From positions 267,309 through 331,308 of the forward strand of contig NZ_JADQDM010000005.1 in NCBI RefSeq assembly GCF_015694525.1: DNA of 64,000 bases, in the 5' to 3' direction. Source of the stretch: Hymenobacter ruricola. Its GTDB lineage: Bacteria; Bacteroidota; Bacteroidia; Cytophagales; Hymenobacteraceae. Made by a program: the position numbers and the translations under genes. Shown here piece after piece: positions 24,667 to 33,421 of this stretch (positions are counted from its first letter, which is position 1; each line of letters opens with the position of its first letter). Below the pieces are notes generated by a model that worked only from the letters and a program-made list of their open reading frames with translations, was not told the DNA's origin and did not search any database.

Positions 24667-26442
24667 CTATTCTTTTACAAACCGCTGGTGCGTGGTGCCG
24701 TTGGCGTCGCTCACGCTGAGCAGGTAGATGCCCGCCCGCAGCGCCGATACGTTCAGCTGGCCGTTGTCCAAGGCCAGGCCCTGGATTTCGCTACCGCGCA
24801 GGTCGTACACGCGCACCGTGAAGGCCTGCTCCGGGTCGGCGCCCAGCGGCCGGGCAATGCTCAGCACCTCGGTGGCCGGGTTCGGGTACAGGGTGTAGCG
24901 GTCGGCGGCGCCGTTGCCGCCGGCCTGGCGGGCGGTGCTGCCGCTGGTGCGGGCCGTGCCGCCGGTCACCACGAGGGTGTAGTCTTCGGTTTCGCCGTAG
25001 CTGTAGCTGCCGCAGCTGGTGGTGCCGGAGTTGTCGCTCAGCGTCACGCGCAGGCGGGTGTTGCCGCTTATGGCCGTGGCCGGCACCGCGAAGGAACCCG
25101 TGCGGGTGGCCGCGCTGGTGCTGCCGGCGGCGCTCACCAGCAGCTCGCCGGCGTCAGTGAACACGCCGTTCTGGTTCCAGTCGGCGTACACTTTCACGTA
25201 CTCGGTGTAGGTGGAGGACGTGGCAAAGCCCGTGGAGAAGCTGATGGTCTGGGTAGAGCCGGCGGCCACGCTGGTGCTCAGGGCCGTGCCGTTGTAGTAG
25301 CCGCCATCGGCGCCCGAGGCGCGGTTGATGCTGCCCAACTGCACGAGGTCGAGGTACTCATAGGCCACGCTGCTGCCCTTGCTGGCGCAATAGGTGACGG
25401 TGGTGGGCGGCGTAGTGGTGCCGCCGGGGGCCACGCCGCCCTGCGAAGTGAGCAAGCTGGCGCGGGCGCCACCGCTGGCAAACAGGGCGTTCATGCGCGA
25501 GCTTTGGCCGGTGGAGAACATGAACATGGCGGCATCGTCCACGTAGTCCATGTAGTTCATGAACATGTCGCCGTTGGGGCCGTTCGAGCACGACACCTGC
25601 GGGAACACGGGCTTGCCGTAGTTTTCATCGGCTTGGTTGGGCGTGTCGCTCACGTTGTCGGTGCCGGTGCAGGCCGTGCCGTCGTCGCCCCAGATGTGGT
25701 TCAGGTTCAGCCAGTGGCCCACTTCGTGGCTGGCGGTGCGGCCCAGGTTGTAAGGCGCCGTCACGGTGCCGGTGCGGCCAAAGTACACGGGCGAAATCAC
25801 CACGCCGTCGGTGGCCGCCGCGCCGCCCGGAAACTGCGCGTAGCCGAGAATGCCGCCTCCGATGGTGCCCACCCACAGGTTCAGGTACTGGCCGGAGGGC
25901 CAGGCGGCCAGGCCGCCGTAGGTGGTTTTCTTGATTTTGTCGGCCGTGCCCCAGCCGCCGCTCGGGGCGGCCTGGCTTTTGCGCTCGATGCCGGTGGTGG
26001 CGTTGCCGTTGGGGTCGCGCTTGGCCAGCGTGAACTGGATGCCCACGTCGGCCACCAGCCCGGCAAAGGCGCTGGGGGTTTTGGTGTAGTCGGCGTTCAG
26101 CTTGTGGTAGTCCTCGTTCAGCACGTCAATCTGCGACTGAATCTGGGCGTCGGAGATGTTCTCCGACGTTGTGCCGTACACCACGTGCACCACCACCGGA
26201 ATGGTGACCGTGACGGCTGAGGTGCGCTGCTGCGCGGCGCCGGCCTTGTTGGCGGCAAACTGCAGCGCCTGGTTGTTGATGGCGGCCATGCGCTGAGCCA
26301 GGCCGGGGTCGGCGGCCAGCTGGGCTTCCAGCACTTCCTGCGAGGCGCAGGTGCGGTGGGTGGGGGTTTGGGCGTGGGCCGGGGCAGCGGCCAATGCCAG
26401 CCCTAAGCAACTCAGGGCTACTGCGTAAACATTTTTCTTCAT
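24667..26442 (-). CDS. Secreted M43-family metalloprotease with GEVED and T9SS domains
   Basis: Pappalysin/ulilysin-like zinc endopeptidase of 591 residues. A signal peptide (MKKNVYAVALSCLGLALAAAPAHA) and pro-region precede the catalytic domain. The extended zinc motif HEVGHWLNLNH has H239, E240, H243 and H249, and the Met-turn is MFMNYMDY. Next is a GEVED domain (YADWNQNGVFTDAGELLVSA), then a T9SS sorting domain (YTLYPNPATEVLSIARPLG ... LRAGIYLLSV). It should act as an extracellular protease. The layout signal peptide-protease-GEVED-CTD is common among Cytophagales. It lies in a run of T9SS cargo genes but has its own terminator and AT-rich promoter region (26443-26649). Confidence 0.92.
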   Translation of the reverse strand: MKKNVYAVALSCLGLALAAAPAHAQTPTHRTCASQEVLEAQLAADPGLAQRMAAINNQALQFAANKAGAAQQRTSAVTVTIPVVVHVVYGTTSENISDAQIQSQIDVLNEDYHKLNADYTKTPSAFAGLVADVGIQFTLAKRDPNGNATTGIERKSQAAPSGGWGTADKIKKTTYGGLAAWPSGQYLNLWVGTIGGGILGYAQFPGGAAATDGVVISPVYFGRTGTVTAPYNLGRTASHEVGHWLNLNHIWGDDGTACTGTDNVSDTPNQADENYGKPVFPQVSCSNGPNGDMFMNYMDYVDDAAMFMFSTGQSSRMNALFASGGARASLLTSQGGVAPGGTTTPPTTVTYCASKGSSVAYEYLDLVQLGSINRASGADGGYYNGTALSTSVAAGSTQTISFSTGFATSSTYTEYVKVYADWNQNGVFTDAGELLVSAAGSTSAATRTGSFAVPATAISGNTRLRVTLSDNSGTTSCGSYSYGETEDYTLVVTGGTARTSGSTARQAGGNGAADRYTLYPNPATEVLSIARPLGADPEQAFTVRVYDLRGSEIQGLALDNGQLNVSALRAGIYLLSVSDANGTTHQRFVKE

Positions 26443-26649
26443 GTGGAAAATTTTGTTTAGGGATGTGAAGAATTACGTCGGCAAGCTATTGATAATTTCG
26501 CATTTCCAGCAATAAAATTCAGGGCTTTAAAATAATTTTTGTTAATTATTCTATTATTTTATTAATTTTTATTACAATAACCCAATAATTCACCAATCAT
26601 TCATTTTCCACAATCGATTGGGTATTCATTTCCTATTTTTTCAGGGCGT

Positions 26650-26699
26650 AAAAGCAACGGCCACGCTTCATCAAATGATGAAGCGTGGCCGTTGCTTTT
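26650..26699. terminator. Very strong bidirectional terminator
   Basis: A perfect 24 bp inverted repeat (arms AAAAGCAACGGCCACGCTTC..., 2 nt loop) ends in T-runs on both strands. It lies 25 bp beyond the stop of the phosphoesterase-barrel gene. Confidence 0.85.
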
Positions 26700-26724
26700 G
26701 GGTGACAGGCTTGGGAGGCGCGCC

Positions 26725-29700
26725 TTAGAACAGGAAGTCGAAGCCGACAAAAACCAGCTTTTCTTCCCCCACCGAATACGTGGCGTTGATGACGGCCTGC
26801 TTGAGGATGTCGACGTACACGCCGCCGCCAAAGCCGCTGTGGAAGGCGTTGAGGCCGGTGTAGGTGCCGGTGTCGTTGTCGGAATACACCCTACCCACGT
26901 CGGCCAGGCCCATGATGCCGAGCTTGCCGGGGAAGAGGTAGGCGTTGAAGGACAGGATTTCGAGGCGGGGCTCGAAGTTGGCGTAAATGGCCGTGCGGCC
27001 CGCAAAGCGCGTGCGCCGGTAGCCGCGCAGGTTAGTGGTGCCGCCCAGGGTGTTGGCCTGGTAGAAGCGGTAGTCGCCGTAGTTGTGCTGGTAACCGATG
27101 CGGCCGGCGTAGGTGAGGTGGAAGGGGAAGTTGGGCGTGAGGTAGGCCCGGAACTCGGTGCTGAGGCGCCCGAAGCTTAGGCTTTCCTGGTTGAGCTGCC
27201 AGTTGTACTGAAACTCGTTGTACCAGCGCAGGCCGATGCGCGGGTTCTTGGCCGAGGAGCTGGCGTCGAGGTTCAGGTACAGCAGCCCGCCGAGGTACTG
27301 GTTGGTCTGAAAATCGGAGGCGCGCACGCCGAAGCGGCGGTTTTCGTAGGTGGTCGCGCCGCCTTGCGTCAGGCTGTCCTTGATGGCCGTGCCGATGGGG
27401 TCCCGCTCGATGCGGAACTGGTCGTACTGCGGGCCGATGCCGAACTTGAGGAACGTGAACAGCTTGCGTTCGAAGGTGGGCGCGATGGTGAAGCGCTGGA
27501 AGCGCACCCGGTAGGAGTTGTTCACGGTGCGGTTGGTCACCACGCCGCGTTCGGCGTCTTCGGCGGCCAGGTTCACGGTGTTGTTGCCGATGCCGAAGAA
27601 GTTATAGAGCAGCTGCGGGCCGTAGTACTGGGCCGCGATGTGCAGGTCTGTTTTCTTGAAAATGCGCGTAAACTGGCCTGTGTAGCGGAAGTTGTAGGCC
27701 TCGCGGGCCGGCGCGAAGTTGGCCGTGATGGTTTGCTCCCAGGAGTAGGGCTCGCGGCGGAAGCCGTAGTGGCGGTAGGTGACGCCCCCGCCCACCAGCA
27801 CGCCGTCGTCGATGTTGTAGCCAAAGTACAGGGCCGGGCCAAAGTAGTCGAGGCGGTAGTCTTTGAGGTCGAAACGGTGGGGGTAGTCGTAGCGGCTCAC
27901 TTCGTAGCCGGGCTCCAGGCGCAGGCGGGCTTCGGCGCTGGCGTTGACCACGTTGCCGGTGTCGGCGTCGTAAATCTGGGTTTTGTGGAGCAGGCCGCCC
28001 ACGTGGTCGCGCGTGGTGATGGAATCGCGCCCGGTGCCGGCGATGATGCGCAGCTTCAGGCCCTTTTTCACGTCGCCGCGCACGTCGTACACGTCCTTGC
28101 CGGCAATGCCGTAGAGGCGCACCTCGTCGGTCACTTTGTTGTCGAAGGTGCGGTCGTAGAGCACCTTGGTCAGCTTGCCCTCTTTGTTAATTTTGCGCAT
28201 CACCACGTGGGTTTTGTCGCCGGGCAGGCGTTCCACGGTGAACTTCTCGTTCTTTTTCGAGCCGCGCACTTCCACGATTTCGGCCAGCACGTCGGCGTAC
28301 TTGCCGGCCAGGTCGGGCAGCAGGTCGCGGCGGCTTTTCAGCTTGGCGATGATTTCCTTGCCGTGCAGGTCGTAGATTTCCTTGGGCCACTTGTCGCGGA
28401 AGGCCTTTTCAATCACCTCGTCGGTGAGGTGGCTTTTCATGTAGTCGGCCTGGGCAATCCACTGCTCGCGCGTCACGCCGCTCATGAACACCCGGTCGTT
28501 GCTCAGGCCGGTCTGGTTCAGGCCCTTGTAGTCGGCGTAGTCGTAGCCGAAGTTCTGGAAGTTGCGCACCGCAAACTTGCGCGAAATCAGGTAGGGCAGC
28601 ACCCCATCGCCCTTGAAGAAGGCAATGTCGCGGTCTTCGGGCACGGCGGTGTAGCGGCGGTCGCCGTCCTTCTGCTTGGTTTCGCTCCAGCGCCACTGGT
28701 CCTCGTGCCGGTCCCAGTCGCCAATCCACATATCGAAGAGGCGCGAGCGGGCAAAGGCCACCTGCTCCACCTGGTTGTCGTTGTCGTCGAGCAGGCGGGT
28801 CAGCATCTTATCGGTGCTCACCAGCTTGGTGGCGAAGTCGAGGCTGGCCACGTTGTCCTGGCTGTCTTTGGCGTCTTCTTCCAGGGCGGCGGGCAGGTTG
28901 GCAAACTGCGCGTAGTACTGGCCCAGCAGCGGGTCCTGCGGAATGTAGACCGGCACGGGGTTGGTGTGCAGAATGCCGGCGGCCGTGCCCAGCGGCGGCA
29001 GCACAAACGAGGCATAGGGGTGCTGGGCCGAAATCTGGTCCTGCAGCACGGCCTTGGCCAGGCCGGTGCGCAGCTGCTCGGGTAGCACGGCGGCGGGGTC
29101 TTTGTCGATGCCGCGCAGCGTGTAGTTGTAGCCGGCGTCGTTGCGCACTTTGAGGGAGGCCGTTTGCTTGCCGCCGCCGGTTTTGTAGGGCATCAGGCCG
29201 CCTTTGTCGTTGGCCAGGTCCAGGGTGCGGAACTTCACGGGCGTGGCCCACTCCTTGCGGTAATGGTCGCCCAGCAGCCAGTTGTGGAAGCCGCCGTGCC
29301 GGTCGTAGTTCGGGTTGATGGCCACGGTCACGGTGCTGTCCTTGAAGTCGGGCCGCTTGGTGGGAATGGGGGCCTTGGCAATGGCCTCGGCGGTTTTTTC
29401 CCGCTTTTTCTTCTTGTCCTTTTTCTCCTGCTTGAGGGCCTCTTCGGTTTCGGGCAGCTTCTTGCCGTTGGGTTCGCCGGTGGTGGTGGTCAGCGCGGTT
29501 TCCGAGGGCGCTTGGGCGGGGTTGGTGGCAATGGCACCCGTGGTTTTGGCGTAGAGCGGCGTGCGGAACACCCGGCGGGCCGTGGTGCCGTTGCCCTGCG
29601 GAATGAAGTACTCGGTCCACACCTGGCCGTCGTCGTAGTAGTTCACCTCGGCCCAGCCCTTCTCTTTGTCTGAAAAAATGGCCCCGCCGCCGTCGCCAGG

Positions 29701-30834
29701 CTTCACGTGCTGGGTTTTGCAGCCCGAGCCGCTCACGATGAAGTGGGTGCTGCCTTCCTTGTAGTACTGCAGGTTGTGCTCGTGCCCGGCCGCGTACACC
29801 ACGTTGGGGTGACGCCCGAAAATTTCCAGCAAGTTCTTGCGATAGGCCTGGTAGGCCGGGTGCGGAATGTCCTGGTTGATGCCGCCGTACTTGCGCGCAA
29901 ACGGGTAGATGGACCCGATGATGGGCAGCGGCAGAAAGGCGTACTTGAAAACGATGCTGAGCGGGAAAATGTGGTCGGCCAGGGTGAAGTAGCCGCCGTG
30001 AATGCCATCGGAGAACAGCGGGTGGTGGGCAAACACCATGATGTGCTTGTCCTTGTTGCGGGTAATCACCTCTTCGAGGGCGGCGTACACGTCGTCTTCG
30101 TTTTCGGCGCCGCAGCCGCCGTCGCGGCCCGAGGGGCGGTTGGCGGGCGGCGTCACAAACCACTGCGAGTTCAGGGCAATGAGCACCAGGTCGTCCTGCA
30201 CGCGCACCTCAAACGGGCCGGGGCAGCCGTCGCGCGGCACAAAAAAGTCGCCGGTGTAAGAAAACGCCGTCGAGTCCTTCATCATGTACTGCTCCACGAA
30301 CGCCTGCTCGCGGTTCACCTGCTCCAGGCCGCCGGGGTTGCCCTGAATCCAGTCGTGGTTGCCGGGCGTCATGTACTTTTCGCCGGGGTAGCCCTTGAAG
30401 ATGTCGAGCTGGGTGGTGAGGCGCTTTTCCGCAATTTTGCGGTCGTAGGAGCCTTCCGGCGGCATGCCGTAGTTGTAGATGTTGTCGCCCAGGTAAATGG
30501 TTGTGCTGTTTTTGCCGGCTTTCAGGATTTCCTGGCGCAGGAAGTTGAGGCTGGGCTCGCCGCCTTTTTCGGGCAGAATGGGGTTGCCCACGTCGCCGAT
30601 GAGGAACACGCGGTAGCGAATGCGGGTCGAGTCGGGCGGCAGGTTGCGCTCCCAGTTCACGCCGGTTTTGCGGTAGTTGGGGCGGCTGCGGTGCGGGTTC
30701 TGGTCCGACTCGCCGGGCGAAGGAATTTCCTTCTGGGTTTCCTTGGGCGGTTTGGGCGGCTTGGGGGCCTGGGCCGTGGCGGCCAGGGGCAAGCAGCAGG
30801 CAAGCAGAAAAGTGAGGCGGCGAAGTAGGTGCAT
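26725..30834 (-). CDS. Metallophosphoesterase fused to an outer-membrane beta-barrel
   Basis: Exported protein of 1369 residues. After a signal peptide (MHLLRRLTFLLACCLPLAATA) and a Pro/Lys stretch comes a calcineurin-like phosphoesterase with metal-ligand motifs in order: FLIGDVGNP, YLGDNIYNYG, TPGNHDW, FAHHPLFSDG and AGHEHNLQYY. The middle ~500 residues have no motif I can name. The last ~350 residues look like a BamA/Omp85-type barrel: YHYGFRREPYSWEQTI-like strands, GTTNLRGYRRTRFAG (surface-antigen signature) and the terminal aromatic FVGFDFLF. The phosphoesterase would sit in the periplasm or outside, tethered to the outer membrane. The ATG at 30834 is chosen because it starts the signal peptide. 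Confidence 0.82.
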   Translation of the reverse strand: MHLLRRLTFLLACCLPLAATAQAPKPPKPPKETQKEIPSPGESDQNPHRSRPNYRKTGVNWERNLPPDSTRIRYRVFLIGDVGNPILPEKGGEPSLNFLRQEILKAGKNSTTIYLGDNIYNYGMPPEGSYDRKIAEKRLTTQLDIFKGYPGEKYMTPGNHDWIQGNPGGLEQVNREQAFVEQYMMKDSTAFSYTGDFFVPRDGCPGPFEVRVQDDLVLIALNSQWFVTPPANRPSGRDGGCGAENEDDVYAALEEVITRNKDKHIMVFAHHPLFSDGIHGGYFTLADHIFPLSIVFKYAFLPLPIIGSIYPFARKYGGINQDIPHPAYQAYRKNLLEIFGRHPNVVYAAGHEHNLQYYKEGSTHFIVSGSGCKTQHVKPGDGGGAIFSDKEKGWAEVNYYDDGQVWTEYFIPQGNGTTARRVFRTPLYAKTTGAIATNPAQAPSETALTTTTGEPNGKKLPETEEALKQEKKDKKKKREKTAEAIAKAPIPTKRPDFKDSTVTVAINPNYDRHGGFHNWLLGDHYRKEWATPVKFRTLDLANDKGGLMPYKTGGGKQTASLKVRNDAGYNYTLRGIDKDPAAVLPEQLRTGLAKAVLQDQISAQHPYASFVLPPLGTAAGILHTNPVPVYIPQDPLLGQYYAQFANLPAALEEDAKDSQDNVASLDFATKLVSTDKMLTRLLDDNDNQVEQVAFARSRLFDMWIGDWDRHEDQWRWSETKQKDGDRRYTAVPEDRDIAFFKGDGVLPYLISRKFAVRNFQNFGYDYADYKGLNQTGLSNDRVFMSGVTREQWIAQADYMKSHLTDEVIEKAFRDKWPKEIYDLHGKEIIAKLKSRRDLLPDLAGKYADVLAEIVEVRGSKKNEKFTVERLPGDKTHVVMRKINKEGKLTKVLYDRTFDNKVTDEVRLYGIAGKDVYDVRGDVKKGLKLRIIAGTGRDSITTRDHVGGLLHKTQIYDADTGNVVNASAEARLRLEPGYEVSRYDYPHRFDLKDYRLDYFGPALYFGYNIDDGVLVGGGVTYRHYGFRREPYSWEQTITANFAPAREAYNFRYTGQFTRIFKKTDLHIAAQYYGPQLLYNFFGIGNNTVNLAAEDAERGVVTNRTVNNSYRVRFQRFTIAPTFERKLFTFLKFGIGPQYDQFRIERDPIGTAIKDSLTQGGATTYENRRFGVRASDFQTNQYLGGLLYLNLDASSSAKNPRIGLRWYNEFQYNWQLNQESLSFGRLSTEFRAYLTPNFPFHLTYAGRIGYQHNYGDYRFYQANTLGGTTNLRGYRRTRFAGRTAIYANFEPRLEILSFNAYLFPGKLGIMGLADVGRVYSDNDTGTYTGLNAFHSGFGGGVYVDILKQAVINATYSVGEEKLVFVGFDFLF

Positions 30835-31033
30835 GTAATGAGGTACGAGGCGGGGCACCGAAGCAAAACGCCCGGCGTTATAAGGAAGCAGCCGGCCGTT
30901 GCGAACCGGCCGGATAGGGCCCGTTACGCAAAGCGCAGCAGTGCGGTTAGGCCGGGCTTTTTAACTTCCGCCCGGCGCTTCGCGTTGAAAGCCGGCGCCC
31001 CGGCCGGATGAGCCGGCCGTAGCTTCGCCCACC

Positions 31034-32347
31034 ATGAAAGAAAGTACCCCCGCCGCCGTTGCCCTGCCCAGTGCCGCGGCCCCGGCCAGCCCCGCCCCGG
31101 CCCCCGACGCGGACGCCGCCGACAAGCCGCCCAAAGCCAAAGCCTCGCCCCTGGTGAAGGAAGCCCAGGCCTACGTCACCGACCTGTTTGCCCGGGAGCT
31201 GCCCGCCCAACTCAGCTACCATTCGCTGCGCCACACCGAGGCCGTGGTGAAGGAATGCCGCGTGCTGGCCGCCGCCGCCGGCCTCACCCCCGACGACGCC
31301 GAGGCTCTGCTGTTGGCGGCGTGGTTTCACGACGCCGGCTACCTCGACGTGTACGACGGCCACGAGTTCCGCAGCATGGAGCGGGCCGGCGCCTGGCTGG
31401 CCGAGCACGGCGTGGAAGCCGGCCGCGTGCAGCTGGTGAAAGACCTGATAAAGGCCACGCACCGCGACGAGGAATCGGACACGGAGCTGAAAAAGCTGCT
31501 CACCGACGCCGACATGAGCAACCTGGCCCGCGACGACTTCCGCAGCAGCGCCGAGCTGCTGCGCACCGAGTGGGAGCTGGTGCTGGGCAAAACCTACACC
31601 AACCCGGAATGGGCCGAGCTGCAGCTCAACTTCATGCTGGAGCACAAGTACGAGTCGGACGCGGGCAAAGAGCGCTACAAAAAAGCTTTCAAGGAAAACC
31701 TCGACGCCCAGCGCGAAGCCCTCAAAAAGAGCGAGAAAAAGCAGAAGAAGAAGCACAAGGAACAAAGCGAAACCTTTGCCGAACCCAAGCGCGGCATCGA
31801 GACGATGTTCCGCACCATGTACTCGAACCACATGAAGCTGAGCGACATGGCCGACAAAAAGGCCAGCATGATGATTCAGCTCAACGCCGTGCTTATTTCG
31901 GTCATCATCACCTACCTGGGGGCCAACATGGGCAAGGCCGCCGCCTTCAGCCCGCTGCTGCGCGGCAACCCGGTGCTCACCATTCCCATCACCATCCTAT
32001 TGATTACGGCCCTGGGCTCGGTTACCACGGCCATTCTCTCGGCCCAGCCCGACGTTACGGCCTTCAAGTGGCTAAAGAAAAGCCCGGAAATTGCCACCAA
32101 CCGGCGCGTCAACCTCCTGTTTTTCGGGCAGTTCACCAAGCTCAGCCTCGACAACTTCCAGGGCGGCATGCGCGAGCTGATGCGCCAAAAAGAAGGCCTT
32201 TATACCAACATGGTCACCGACATTTATTACCTGGGCGAGGTGCTGAACCGCAAGTACGGCCTGCTGCGCACCAGCTACACCATTTTCATGGTCGGGCTTA
32301 TTCTCACGGCGCTGTCGTTCGGCATCGCGCTGCTGTATAAGTCGTAG
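31034..32347 (+). CDS. HD phosphohydrolase fused to Pycsar-effector-like membrane domain
   Basis: Protein of 437 residues. Residues 1-40 are Pro/Ala-rich. Residues ~60-190 form an HD domain with metal ligands H67 (in SYHSLRHTEA), H99-D100 (WFHDAGYLD) and D158 or D160 (TDADMSNL). Residues ~215-250 are a Lys/Glu-rich probable coiled coil. Residues ~258-437 match the PycTM/DUF5706 type: MFRTMYSNHMKLSDMADKKA, then membrane segments at ~283-300, ~315-336 and ~413-434. PycTM proteins are known anti-phage effectors that impair the membrane when activated by cCMP or cUMP. An HD domain could hydrolyse or sense such a nucleotide. No cyclase gene is nearby, so a defence role is inference. The gene is divergent from the phosphoesterase-barrel gene. 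Confidence 0.8.
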   Translation: MKESTPAAVALPSAAAPASPAPAPDADAADKPPKAKASPLVKEAQAYVTDLFARELPAQLSYHSLRHTEAVVKECRVLAAAAGLTPDDAEALLLAAWFHDAGYLDVYDGHEFRSMERAGAWLAEHGVEAGRVQLVKDLIKATHRDEESDTELKKLLTDADMSNLARDDFRSSAELLRTEWELVLGKTYTNPEWAELQLNFMLEHKYESDAGKERYKKAFKENLDAQREALKKSEKKQKKKHKEQSETFAEPKRGIETMFRTMYSNHMKLSDMADKKASMMIQLNAVLISVIITYLGANMGKAAAFSPLLRGNPVLTIPITILLITALGSVTTAILSAQPDVTAFKWLKKSPEIATNRRVNLLFFGQFTKLSLDNFQGGMRELMRQKEGLYTNMVTDIYYLGEVLNRKYGLLRTSYTIFMVGLILTALSFGIALLYKS

Positions 32348-32364
32348 GTGGCGGCGCCCGTTCT

Positions 32365-32372
32365 TACCTTTG
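32365..32372 (+). promoter_or_regulatory. -7 box of tRNA-Arg
   Basis: TACCTTTG, a perfect consensus match, ends 6 bp before the 5' end of the tRNA. Confidence 0.65.
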
Positions 32373-32378
32373 CGCTAC

Positions 32379-32450
32379 GGCTGCGTAGTTCAACGGATAG
32401 AATAGGCGTTTCCTAAACGCTTGATATGGGTTCGATTCCCGTCGCGGCTA
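32379..32450 (+). tRNA. tRNA-Arg (anticodon CCT)
   Basis: The 72 nt sequence folds into a full cloverleaf. The acceptor GGCTGCG pairs with CGCGGCT (two G-U pairs). The D stem is GTTC/GAAT, the anticodon stem GGCGT/ACGCT with loop TTCCTAA, and the T arm ATGGG-TTCGATT-CCCGT. The anticodon CCT reads AGG. The discriminator is A; CCA is not encoded and must be added after transcription. Confidence 0.93.
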
Positions 32451-32465
32451 CTTGTATTTGCTTGC

Positions 32466-32505
32466 AAAATAAGGCTGTTTTCGAGTTCGAAGGCAGCCTT
32501 ATTTT
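32466..32505 (+). terminator. Terminator of tRNA-Arg
   Basis: AAAATAAGGCTG and CAGCCTTATTTT form a 12 bp stem around a ~16 nt loop, 15 bp after the tRNA. Confidence 0.7.
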
Positions 32506-32533
32506 ATAACAGTGTCATGGATTTTGCCGCTTT

Positions 32534-33379
32534 ATGACAACGCAGCCCCTCATCACGCCCGCCGACCTTCTTGCCCTGGTTTCCACCCAGCCGCTCGTGC
32601 TCGTCGACGCCCGTAGCGGGAGCACTGCCTACGACCACTTTCAGGCGCAACACCTGCAAGGGGCGCGTCACGTCGATTTGAACCGGGACTTAGCGGCGCC
32701 CGCCGCCGATGCGGCCGTGGGCGGACGCCACCCCCTTCCCTCCCTCGAAGGTTTCGCGCATGTGCTCGGGCAATTAGGCATCGGGCCTGGTTCGCACGTC
32801 GTGGTCTACGATGACAAGTCGGGCGCCAACGCCGCCGCGCGCTTCTGGTGGATGCTCACGGCGGTGGGCCACACAGCGGTGCAGGTGCTCGATGGGGGCC
32901 TCCCGGCGGCCCTCGCGGCCGGCTATCCCACCAGCGCCGGAGCAGAGGTGCCCGCGCCGGCCCCGCCTTACCGCGCCACGGGCTGGCGCCTGCCAACCGT
33001 CACGATTGAGGACGTAGAACGTGCGACTCAAACCGGCTCGCACCTGATTATCGACGTGCGCGAGCCCGCCCGCTACCATGGCGAAACCGAACCCATTGAT
33101 TTGGTGGCCGGGCACATTCCCACGGCCATCAACGTGCCCTTCGGCAGCAACCTAGCCGCCGATGGGACTTATCTGGCGCCGGAGCTGCTGCAGGAGAAAT
33201 ACACGGCAGTGCTGGGCCCTCGTCCTGCGTCGGAAGTGATTGTGCATTGCGGTTCGGGCGTCACGGCCTGCCACACGCTACTGGCCTTTGCCCAAGCGGG
33301 CCTGCCCATTGCCAACCTGTACGTGGGCTCCTGGAGCGAATGGTCGCGCACGCAGCGCCCCATTGCCACCGGAGAATAG
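32534..33379 (+). CDS. sseA: 3-mercaptopyruvate sulfurtransferase (tandem rhodanese)
   Basis: Protein of 281 residues with two rhodanese domains. The N-terminal domain (VLVDARSGSTAYDHF ... HVVVYDDKSGANAAARFWW) lacks a catalytic cysteine. The C-terminal domain has LIIDVREPARYHGE and the active loop CGSGVTA with C239. The loop CG[ST]GVT marks mercaptopyruvate rather than thiosulfate sulfurtransferases. It transfers sulfur from 3-mercaptopyruvate to thiols or cyanide in cysteine catabolism. It starts 84 bp after the tRNA, beyond that gene's terminator. No sign of an integrated element is seen at the tRNA. Confidence 0.9.
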   Translation: MTTQPLITPADLLALVSTQPLVLVDARSGSTAYDHFQAQHLQGARHVDLNRDLAAPAADAAVGGRHPLPSLEGFAHVLGQLGIGPGSHVVVYDDKSGANAAARFWWMLTAVGHTAVQVLDGGLPAALAAGYPTSAGAEVPAPAPPYRATGWRLPTVTIEDVERATQTGSHLIIDVREPARYHGETEPIDLVAGHIPTAINVPFGSNLAADGTYLAPELLQEKYTAVLGPRPASEVIVHCGSGVTACHTLLAFAQAGLPIANLYVGSWSEWSRTQRPIATGE

Positions 33380-33410
33380 CTTAGGGGGTTCGTGCCATGA
33401 CGCCTCCGCT

Positions 33411-33417
33411 TAACTTG
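33411..33417 (+). promoter_or_regulatory. -7 box of the GH92 gene
   Basis: TAACTTG begins 11 nt before the ATG at 33422, consistent with a leaderless transcript. Confidence 0.35.
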
Positions 33418-33421
33418 CTGC

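Noticed and set aside
31034..32347. A complete Pycsar system
   Set aside because: No adenylate/uridylate cyclase-type gene lies next to the effector; neighbours are a phosphoesterase-barrel gene and a tRNA.
32379..32505. Integrated element at tRNA-Arg
   Set aside because: No integrase, no repeat of the tRNA 3' end found downstream, and the next gene is an ordinary sulfurtransferase.
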